7,186 nucleotides of DNA from Treponema sp. (lineage in GTDB: Bacteria > Spirochaetota > Spirochaetia > Treponematales > Treponemataceae). Under the pieces are notes generated by a model, which had not been told where the DNA came from, made no database searches, and saw nothing but the letters and a program-made list of their open reading frames with translations. The stretch spans positions 1 through 7,186 of the forward strand of contig SFOB01000113.1 in assembly GCA_004554075.1 (NCBI GenBank). The letters are read 5' to 3'. The position numbers and the translations under genes were made by a program. Positions 1 to 5,125 of the stretch are shown here, in pieces. Position 1 is the stretch's first letter. Each line of letters starts with the position of its first letter.

Positions 1-449
1 AGTCTCTTGGTCTTAATATTACTGGTGCTACCCTTGCCGGTTTTGCATGGGGTGAATATTTTGATAAGGTTCATGCAGACCTTCCTTATAAAAACTGGAT
101 TAAGCCTCTTGAAGGTGTAATTGAATGTACCGTTTGTGCAGACAGCGGAATGATTCTTACAGATTCCTGTGAACATTCAACAACTCAGTGGTACCTTGAA
201 GGAACCCAGCCGACAGAAATTTGTCCTATTCACTCAAACTCATCTAATTCTGTAATTTCAATTATCCGTCTTGAAAAAGAGATGTATAAATCTGGTCAGC
301 GCATGAACTTTGAGTTTGACACTACTCCACTTTCTTTTGATTTAAGTGCACCATTGACTGGAGAATATTCATCTGATGATGAGGATGAAGATGATTTTGA
401 AACATCAAACTCAGCTTCAAAATATGATTACAATTATTTAATGGAGTAG
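1..449 (+). CDS. mrcA: Penicillin-binding protein 1A-type (class A PBP), C-terminal fragment
   Basis: The reading frame is open from the left edge (first whole codon at 3) to TAG at 447-449, giving about 148 residues of a protein whose 5' part lies outside the window. The visible part begins SLGLNITGATLAGFAWGEYF and continues with LPYKNWIKP, which matches the end of the transpeptidase domain of class A PBPs, where the catalytic SxxK, SxN and KTG motifs lie further upstream. It is followed by the Cys-containing tail typical of PBP1A proteins (ECTVCADSG, DSCEH, then EGTQPTEICPIH). Class A PBPs polymerise glycan strands and cross-link peptides of peptidoglycan from the outer face of the inner membrane. 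The last 40 or so residues are Ser/Asp/Glu-rich with an acidic run near codons 122-128 and look disordered. The next gene starts 23 nt downstream, suggesting co-transcription. The catalytic domains cannot be checked here, so the PBP1A call rests on the tail alone. Confidence 0.8.
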   Translation, partial: SLGLNITGATLAGFAWGEYFDKVHADLPYKNWIKPLEGVIECTVCADSGMILTDSCEHSTTQWYLEGTQPTEICPIHSNSSNSVISIIRLEKEMYKSGQRMNFEFDTTPLSFDLSAPLTGEYSSDDEDEDDFETSNSASKYDYNYLME

Positions 450-462
450 CTTACAATCGAAC

Positions 463-467
463 GGGGG
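463..467 (+). promoter_or_regulatory. Ribosome binding site for the ParB-like gene
   Basis: GGGGG (within AACGGGGG) lies 5 nt before the GTG at 473. It is the only G-rich stretch near the start of this frame and supports GTG as the initiation codon. The pure-G core is an unusual Shine-Dalgarno sequence and the spacing is short. Confidence 0.5.
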
Positions 468-472
468 TTTTT

Positions 473-871
473 GTGTTAGTTCAAATTAAGGACATTAAGA
501 TTAAAAAACGGGTTCGCAAGGATCTCGGAAATCTTGAAGATCTCAAAGACAGTATGAGAATCTACGGACTTATGAATCCAATTACTCTCAACAGCCGTTA
601 TGAATTGATTGCCGGAGAGCGTCGTCTTCAGTCTGCAATTCAGCTGGGCTGGACAAGCATCAATGCAAATATCATAGACAATCTTACAGAAGTAGATCAG
701 CTGGAAATGGAAATTGAAGAAAATAACCAGCGCAAAGAGTTTACCGAAGCAGAATTGATGGAAGGATATAAGAGACTCCAGCGTCTTAGAAATCCAAATA
801 TCTTTTACAGAATCTATCTCTTCTTCAAACATCTCTTTGAAAAAATTGCTGATTTCTTCCGCAATAAATAA
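473..871 (+). CDS. ParB N-terminal (ParB/Srx fold) domain protein with amphipathic C-terminal tail, no HTH
   Basis: The protein has 132 residues and starts at GTG with an upstream G-run. Residues about 3-90 match the ParB/Spo0J N-terminal domain. LEDLKDSMRIYGLMNPITL (21-39) is the usual 'leeLa.SI...Gl..Pi.v' segment. RYELIAGERRLQSAIQLGW (42-60) contains the GERR motif that binds the nucleotide phosphates in ParB CTPases, and EENNQRKEFTEAEL (82-95) resembles the E-N-x-R region. True chromosome-partitioning ParB continues with a helix-turn-helix for parS and a dimerisation domain. Here the protein ends after about 40 more residues, and neither domain is present or encoded in another frame downstream. 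Instead residues 109-132 alternate Phe/Ile/Leu with Lys/Arg and could form an amphipathic membrane-binding helix. It sits between a PBP1A gene and an exported-protein gene (gaps 23 and 19 nt), so an envelope-related role is possible. It should not be called the partition protein ParB, and its function is unknown. Confidence 0.8.
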   Translation: MLVQIKDIKIKKRVRKDLGNLEDLKDSMRIYGLMNPITLNSRYELIAGERRLQSAIQLGWTSINANIIDNLTEVDQLEMEIEENNQRKEFTEAELMEGYKRLQRLRNPNIFYRIYLFFKHLFEKIADFFRNK

Positions 872-879
872 ATTAAAAC

Positions 880-884
880 AGGAA
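880..884 (+). promoter_or_regulatory. Ribosome binding site deciding the beta-barrel gene start
   Basis: AGGAA at 880-884 is 6 nt before ATG 891. This favours ATG 891 over an in-frame TTG at 837, which would sit inside the preceding gene and place 18 unlikely residues before the signal peptide. Confidence 0.75.
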
Positions 885-890
885 TCTGAT

Positions 891-1433
891 ATGAAGAATT
901 ATAAAAAAATAACATTACTCTCACTCCTTTTTCTTTTCTGCTTTTCAGCAAAGCTTTTCGCCATTGGAGCTGGCGTACAGGTAAGCGGTAACCCGGGGCT
1001 TTTGATAAATGAAGAAGGAGTAAAGTTTGACCGTTTTTCCGGCAGACTCACCGGCACTATCCGCTTCAGCAGACTTCCTCTTGCAATAGGCTTTGGACTT
1101 GAAGCTGGAAAGAATGCCTCAGATTTTTCATATGGATTTTCAGGCTTTGCAGACTACAATGCTATAGATTATCAGATTAAAAATACCTGGAACTTATATT
1201 CTGGTTTTGGTGCAGAAGGAAGCCTTCTTACCACTAATTTTGATAAGTGGACACTTACTGCCGGAGCAAGATTTTTTGTTGGAATGAACTGGCTTTTTTA
1301 TGATAACTATCTGGAGATTTATTGCCAGCAGAATCTGGTTCCATCTTACATTAAAAACCTTAACGACACAGCTTCTAAAGGTGGCTTTTTACTGGGTCTT
1401 CCTTTTGAGGCTGGCATCCGAATGCATTTCTAA
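891..1433 (+). CDS. Exported small protein, probable outer-membrane beta-barrel
   Basis: The protein has 180 residues from ATG 891, chosen for the AGGAA ribosome site and because the signal peptide then starts at residue 1. The N-terminus is classical for Sec export: NYKK basic, a hydrophobic core at about 8-20, and likely signal peptidase I cleavage after KLFA (24) before IGAG. The mature part has alternating hydrophobic and Gly/aromatic stretches (GRLTGTIRFS, PLAIGFGLEAG, NLYSGFGAEGSLL, WTLTAGARFFVGMNW, GGFLLGLPFEAGIRMHF) that read as amphipathic transmembrane strands. It ends in Phe after an aromatic/hydrophobic pattern, the usual C-terminal signature recognised by BamA. About 155 mature residues would suit a barrel of roughly eight strands. 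I do not recognise a named family. It lies 19 nt after the ParB-like gene, probably in the same operon. Its last 59 bp overlap the convergent rlmJ gene. A periplasmic beta-rich protein is the alternative. Confidence 0.7.
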   Translation: MKNYKKITLLSLLFLFCFSAKLFAIGAGVQVSGNPGLLINEEGVKFDRFSGRLTGTIRFSRLPLAIGFGLEAGKNASDFSYGFSGFADYNAIDYQIKNTWNLYSGFGAEGSLLTTNFDKWTLTAGARFFVGMNWLFYDNYLEIYCQQNLVPSYIKNLNDTASKGGFLLGLPFEAGIRMHF

Positions 1434-2286
1434 CAAAGTCAATTGCAGCTCCAACCTCTTCTTTAAGCATCCATGGTGCATTTAAGACCAGCATACCACT
1501 GCCATAAAGACGAGGTGGATTCTTTCCTTCACTATTACGGAACTCTTCAAGAGTAACTTCCTTGTGTTCTGTCTTATCAAAAACTTCCAGTCTTAAATCA
1601 GCAATTTCAATATTAGGATTTACAGAATGTGCTCCCTGGCAAATCTGTGACAGCATATTATCAATTTCCTGCTCACGATGGGCCAGAAGCGGATACCATA
1701 ACATGATGATTCCGTTACTCCATTTTTTATTTACGGCTGTAATTGTTTTTGCAGCATTTTCATAATCAGATGCTTCTTCATAACTTGGATCAATTAATAC
1801 AGCGCCACGCTTTATCTGAGGAGGAGTAAGGGCCTTCAGCATTTCCCAGCCATTACGATTATGAATCTGAATAGATGGAGATGAATCACAAGGCTTATGC
1901 ATATTCTCCCGAAGATTTTCAATTTCCTGAGGATGGAGTTCGGAAAGAATAAGATTATCCTGAGTTCTCATAAACTGGCGCTCTATTTCAGGCGACCCCG
2001 GATAGCGGGATTCATTAAGGTATTTTTTTACAAAATCAAGATAAGTTTGCAGAAGCCCGGAAGCCTTTCCTGCAGCATCATCCAGCGCCATTATTCCTCT
2101 TCCCGCTTCACCTGTTTTTAAACTTCTTCCATCAGTGAGGTCATAAAGGCCGCTGGCTGCATGAGTATCAAAAAAAGTATAAGGCTTTTCTTTTTTATTG
2201 AGGGAATTCAGAACATATATAAGAGTGCAGTGTTTAAGAATATCTGCATGATTTCCTGCATGGAAAATGTGCTGGTATGAAAGCAT
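1375..2286 (-). CDS. rlmJ: 23S rRNA (adenine(2030)-N6)-methyltransferase RlmJ
   Basis: The protein has 303 residues. It begins MLSYQHIFHAGNHADILKH, nearly identical to the start of E. coli RlmJ (MLSYRHSFHAGNHADVLKH). Other family landmarks are the SAM-binding region FFDTHAASGLYDL (38-50), RYPGSPEIERQFMR (94-107), LSELHP (114-119), the catalytic loop LIDPSYE (164-170, where E. coli has DPPY, with Asp166 as catalytic acid), LWYPL (196-200) and the closing SGMLVLNAPW (263-272). RlmJ uses S-adenosylmethionine to methylate A2030 of 23S rRNA before 50S assembly is complete. At 303 residues it is somewhat longer than the 280-residue E. coli protein. Much of the excess is an insertion at about 236-256 (DKTEHKEVTLEEFRNSEGKN). 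The ATG at 2286 is fixed by homology but has no Shine-Dalgarno sequence. It lies downstream of clpB, and its last 18 codons plus stop overlap the opposite-strand beta-barrel gene. Confidence 0.95.
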   Translation of the reverse strand: MLSYQHIFHAGNHADILKHCTLIYVLNSLNKKEKPYTFFDTHAASGLYDLTDGRSLKTGEAGRGIMALDDAAGKASGLLQTYLDFVKKYLNESRYPGSPEIERQFMRTQDNLILSELHPQEIENLRENMHKPCDSSPSIQIHNRNGWEMLKALTPPQIKRGAVLIDPSYEEASDYENAAKTITAVNKKWSNGIIMLWYPLLAHREQEIDNMLSQICQGAHSVNPNIEIADLRLEVFDKTEHKEVTLEEFRNSEGKNPPRLYGSGMLVLNAPWMLKEEVGAAIDFVRNAFGCQPQKEDPVKSHL

Positions 2287-2294
2287 GTTGTTAT

Positions 2295-2303
2295 ATTATC
2301 ACA
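2295..2303 (-). promoter_or_regulatory. Candidate extended -10 promoter of rlmJ
   Basis: On the minus strand the bases TGTGATAAT (2303 to 2295) form an extended -10 element (TGn plus GATAAT, 5 of 6 to TATAAT), ending 8 nt before the rlmJ ATG. No good -35 hexamer is seen 17 nt upstream. Transcription from it would start within a few bases of the ATG and give a nearly leaderless message, which fits the absence of a Shine-Dalgarno sequence. The element overlaps the outer arm of the inverted repeat. AT-rich DNA gives such matches by chance, so this is tentative. Confidence 0.35.
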
Positions 2304-2363
2304 AAATAGATTGCTTCGCTACGCTCGAAAGCGCAGCGAAGTGGCAACCCGTTTATTTTGTGA
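2299..2363 (-). repeat. Nested inverted repeat (large hairpin) between clpB and rlmJ
   Basis: The inner arms are 12 bp: 2314-2325 (CTTCGCTACGCT) against 2330-2341, around the 4-nt loop at 2326-2329. On the minus strand, the direction of clpB and rlmJ, all 12 positions pair (one G-T wobble) with loop TTCG; on the plus strand one A-C mismatch remains. Further out TTG (2311-2313) pairs with CAA (2345-2347). A second perfect 10-bp pair then follows: TCACAAAATA (2299-2308) with TATTTTGTGA (2354-2363). The right arm contains the last clpB codons and its TAA stop; the left arm reaches the rlmJ -10 candidate. On the minus strand the inner hairpin is followed by a loosely T-rich stretch (CAATCTATTTTGT), so it may terminate or attenuate the clpB transcript or protect its 3' end. 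Such GC-rich palindromes in AT-rich spacers are also typical of dispersed REP-like repeats. Confidence 0.75.
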
Positions 2364-4938
2364 ATATAAGTTTTCCACCTTCAGAGCGGACTTTAATTGT
2401 ATCACCGTCGAGCACAGTGCCAGCCAGTAATTCCCTAGCCAGTGTATTTTCTACATAGTTCTGGATAGCACGCTTTACAGGACGGGCACCCATTGAAGGA
2501 TCGTAGCCCTTTTCACAAAGGAAGTCCATGGCAGTCTGATCAAAATCCAGGGTAATCTTACGGTCTGCAAGACGAGCCTGAACACGTTCAAGCTGCAGCT
2601 TAATGATAGAAGCAATATGCTCTTTTCCAAGCTGCTGGAACATTACAATCTCATCAATACGATTGAGGAACTCAGGGCGGAAGGTCTGTCTCAGCAATAC
2701 ATTAAGCTGATCCCGGAGACCTGCCTGCTTTTCTGCAGTATCCGCTTCCAGAATAAGATCACTACCCAGATTACTTGTCATTATGATGATTGTGTTCTTA
2801 AAGTCCACTACGCGTCCCTGCCCGTCTGTAAGGCGGCCATCGTCGAGAACCTGCAGCAGTACATTAAATACATCCGGATGGGCTTTTTCAACCTCATCAA
2901 AAAGAATTACGCTGTAAGGACGGCGGCGAACGGCTTCTGTAAGCTGACCACCTTCGTCATATCCAACGTATCCCGGAGGTGCTCCAATAAGGCGGGTCAC
3001 GCTGAACTTTTCCATGTACTCAGACATATCAATTCTGGTAAGAGCCTTTTCATCGTTGAAGAGGAAGTCTGCCAGAGTTTTTGCAAGTTCTGTCTTACCA
3101 ACACCTGTAGGTCCAATAAACATAAAACTGCCCAAAGGTCTGTTAGGATCATTCAAACCGCTGCGGTTTCTGCGGATTGCATCACTTACAACATTAACAG
3201 CCTCATCCTGGCCGACTACCCTTTTGTGAAGAACGTTTTCCAGTTCAAGGTACTTCTGTTTTTCTCCTGTCATCATTTTTGCAACAGGAATTCCAGTCCA
3301 GGTTGAAACAACCTTTGCTATATCTTCTTCTGTAACAGACTGACGGAGCAGTGAATCTCTGCCACCTTCAGCACGTTCTTTTTCTGCGGCAAGAGCTGCA
3401 TCAAGTTCCTTCTGTAAAGACGGAATTATGCTGTATTTAATTTCTGCAGCTTTTTCAAGGTTACCTTCGCGGGTATTCTTTTCTTCTTCAAAACGGGCCT
3501 GTTCCAGCTTTTCCTTGATTTTACGGCTCTTGTCTATACTTTCCTTTTCATTCTGCCACTGCAGCTTCATTGCATCACGGCGGCCGGTTACTTCAGAAAG
3601 TTCTTTTTCAAGCTTTTCAAGTCTTTCGCGGCTTGCCTCGTCATCTTCCTTACTCAAAGACTGCTTTTCTATCTGCAGCTGAAGCATTTTACGCTCAACC
3701 TGATCGAGTTCCGTAGGCTGGCTTTCAATTTCCATCTTTAAGCGGCTGGCTGCTTCATCAACAAGGTCTATTGCCTTATCCGGCATAAAGCGTGAAGTTA
3801 TGTAGCGGTTGCTCAATGTGGCTGCAGCAACAAGGGCTTCGTCTTCAATACGAACGCCATGATGTATTTCGTACTTTTCGCGAAGACCACGCAGGATTGC
3901 AATAGTATCTTCTACACTAGGTTCGGCACAGTAAACCTGCTGGAATCGTCTTTCCAGGGCCGCATCCTTTTCAATATACTTTCTGTATTCATCGAGAGTA
4001 GTTGCACCAATGGCACGAAGTTCTCCACGGGCCAGAGCAGGCTTCAAAAGGTTTGAGGCATCCATACTGCCCTCAGAAGCTCCGGCACCAACCAGAGTAT
4101 GAAGTTCATCTATAAAGAGAATAATCTGCCCTTCACTCTTTGTTACTTCTGTAATAAGAGCCTTAAGACGCTCTTCAAACTCACCGCGGAACTTTGCGCC
4201 CGCAACAAGAGAGCCCAGGTCCAGAGCCAGAAGTCTTTTATTTTTAAGGCTTTCCGGAACATCACCGCTTGCAATACGGCGGGCAAGCCCTTCTACAATT
4301 GCAGTCTTTCCAACACCAGGCTCACCAATAATTACAGGATTGTTTTTCGTGCGGCGGCAGAGCACCTGCATAACACGGCGGATTTCTTCGTCACGGCCGA
4401 TTACAGGATCAATCTTATCCTGGCGGGCAGCTGCTGTAAGGTCACGGCAGTACTTTTCCAGAGAACGGGTTTTAGCTTCAGGATCATTTGAATCTACAGT
4501 CTGATTTCCACGAACTGATTTTAAGGCTTCAAATACAGAGTTGTGATTAATTCCAGAACGGCGAAGCAAGTCGCCGGTACGGTCGTCTGCCTCTGTCATT
4601 GCAAGAAGAATATGCTCTGTAGAAAGATACTGGTCATGCAGGGCATTCATCTCGTTTTCTGCTTTTGCAAGAACCTTCTGCATTGCAGGAGAAAAATAAA
4701 CCTGAGCCGCACCGGAAACCTTAGGGTTAGAGGCAACAAGTTCACGGACTTTTTTTGTAAGTTCTATAGCAGGAATACCAACTCGTTCTACTACAGGCGC
4801 AATTAAGCCATCCTGCTGCTCGAGCAGGGCCTGCAGAACGTGTTCTGTTCCTATTTCTGAGTTATCGTTTTTGTTAGCGATTGATGAAGCCTCTTGTATG
4901 GCTTCCTGAGTTTTGATTGTAAAATTTTCGTAATTCAT
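2353..4938 (-). CDS. clpB: ClpB (Hsp100) ATP-dependent protein disaggregase
   Basis: The protein has 861 residues, the usual full ClpB length. ClpB is a cytosolic hexamer that pulls aggregated proteins through its central pore, working with DnaK/DnaJ/GrpE. Domains in order: N domain with two Clp repeats (1-145); NBD1 with Walker A GEPGVGKT (205-212), pore loop AKFRGE (248-253, Phe where E. coli has Tyr), Walker B ILFIDE (273-278) and arginine fingers in LERRF (328-332); a charged coiled-coil middle domain (about 405-525) that marks ClpB rather than ClpA or ClpC; NBD2 with Walker A GPTGVGKT (609-616), pore loop GYVGYDEGG (656-664), Walker B VILFDE (677-682), FLNRID (757-762) and sensor-2 GAR (817-819). 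There is no IGF-type loop for ClpP, as expected for a disaggregase. The start is ATG 4938 (MNYENF), 6 nt after AAGGTG. The in-frame TTG at 4953 and ATG at 4944 are too close to or upstream of that site. No CIRCE or CtsR-type operator is visible upstream. Confidence 0.98.
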   Translation of the reverse strand: MNYENFTIKTQEAIQEASSIANKNDNSEIGTEHVLQALLEQQDGLIAPVVERVGIPAIELTKKVRELVASNPKVSGAAQVYFSPAMQKVLAKAENEMNALHDQYLSTEHILLAMTEADDRTGDLLRRSGINHNSVFEALKSVRGNQTVDSNDPEAKTRSLEKYCRDLTAAARQDKIDPVIGRDEEIRRVMQVLCRRTKNNPVIIGEPGVGKTAIVEGLARRIASGDVPESLKNKRLLALDLGSLVAGAKFRGEFEERLKALITEVTKSEGQIILFIDELHTLVGAGASEGSMDASNLLKPALARGELRAIGATTLDEYRKYIEKDAALERRFQQVYCAEPSVEDTIAILRGLREKYEIHHGVRIEDEALVAAATLSNRYITSRFMPDKAIDLVDEAASRLKMEIESQPTELDQVERKMLQLQIEKQSLSKEDDEASRERLEKLEKELSEVTGRRDAMKLQWQNEKESIDKSRKIKEKLEQARFEEEKNTREGNLEKAAEIKYSIIPSLQKELDAALAAEKERAEGGRDSLLRQSVTEEDIAKVVSTWTGIPVAKMMTGEKQKYLELENVLHKRVVGQDEAVNVVSDAIRRNRSGLNDPNRPLGSFMFIGPTGVGKTELAKTLADFLFNDEKALTRIDMSEYMEKFSVTRLIGAPPGYVGYDEGGQLTEAVRRRPYSVILFDEVEKAHPDVFNVLLQVLDDGRLTDGQGRVVDFKNTIIIMTSNLGSDLILEADTAEKQAGLRDQLNVLLRQTFRPEFLNRIDEIVMFQQLGKEHIASIIKLQLERVQARLADRKITLDFDQTAMDFLCEKGYDPSMGARPVKRAIQNYVENTLARELLAGTVLDGDTIKVRSEGGKLIFTK

Positions 4939-4944
4939 AATCAT

Positions 4945-4950
4945 CACCTT
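4945..4950 (-). promoter_or_regulatory. Ribosome binding site deciding the clpB start
   Basis: AAGGTG on the minus strand lies 6 nt before ATG 4938-4936. It touches the ATG at 4944 directly, so that codon cannot be served by it, and it lies within the frame that would start at TTG 4953. This fixes the start as MNYENF. Confidence 0.8.
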
Positions 4951-4958
4951 CAATTTAA

Positions 4959-4987
4959 AAAATAATAATGAAAAATGAATAAGACAA
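4959..4987 (-). promoter_or_regulatory. Weak candidate promoter for clpB
   Basis: On the minus strand TTGTCT (4987 to 4982) and TATTTT (4964 to 4959) are spaced 17 bp, each 4 of 6 to the vegetative sigma consensus. Transcription would begin about 14 nt before the ATG, just ahead of the ribosome site. Some promoter is needed here because a terminator separates clpB from the gene upstream. The surrounding DNA is very AT-rich, so other placements are possible. No sigma-32-like CCCC box is seen. Confidence 0.3.
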
Positions 4988-5031
4988 GTGTTTTTTTAAT
5001 CATCGACTTCTCAAGATTTTGTTCTACCATG

Positions 5032-5079
5032 AAAAAAGCCTGAAGCCAACGGGGATGATGTTGTCTTCAGGCTTTTTTT
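5032..5079 (-). terminator. Bidirectional rho-independent terminator
   Basis: GCCTGAAG (5038-5045) pairs perfectly with CTTCAGGC (5065-5072). After one mismatch CAAC (5047-5050) pairs with GTTG (5060-5063), leaving a 9-nt loop. The stem is flanked by six A at 5032-5037 and seven T at 5073-5079, so it ends in a T-run read in either direction. On the minus strand it sits 47 nt past the stop of the cyclase-like gene and closes that transcript before the clpB promoter region. Confidence 0.92.
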
Positions 5080-5125
5080 CACTACGAGCGTAATCTAATA
5101 AAACGTCAAATTATTTCATAATATT

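Noticed and set aside
476..832. 118-codon minus-strand frame opposite the ParB-like gene
   Set aside because: The + strand protein has clear ParB motifs; the reverse product is an unstructured Phe/Ile/Cys-rich sequence with no support.
473..871. ParB-like gene as a frameshifted or truncated chromosome-partition parB
   Set aside because: No HTH-coding remnant is found in any frame downstream, and the next gene begins 19 nt later with its own ribosome site, so the short form appears to be the natural gene.
837..890. N-terminal extension of the beta-barrel protein from TTG 837
   Set aside because: It would overlap the ParB-like gene by 35 bp, lacks a ribosome site, and would bury the signal peptide; ATG 891 has AGGAA 6 nt upstream.
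939..953. Lipobox at the Cys in FLFCFS of the exported protein
   Set aside because: The residue before Cys is Phe, which does not fit even relaxed spirochaete lipoboxes, and a better signal peptidase I site (KLFA) follows.
2617..3306. Long open frame (229 codons) on the + strand opposite clpB
   Set aside because: It lies wholly antisense to an intact, highly conserved clpB; its translation has no recognisable motif, and it has no convincing ribosome site. It is a codon-usage shadow.
4099..4491. 130-codon + strand frame opposite the NBD1 region of clpB
   Set aside because: Antisense to Walker-motif coding sequence, with a Cys/Asn/Phe-rich product and no family match; a shadow frame.
4813..4824. 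12-bp palindrome CTGCTCGAGCAG in the clpB N-terminal coding region
   Set aside because: It is explained by ordinary codons for Leu-Leu-Glu-Gln repeats in the protein and has no spacer or context suggesting a regulatory role.
4939..5031. CIRCE, CtsR-box or sigma-32 heat-shock control of clpB
   Set aside because: Looked for the TTAGCACTC/GAGTGCTAA dyad, GGTCAAA heptads and a CCCCAT -10 box; none is present, only weak vegetative-type hexamers.
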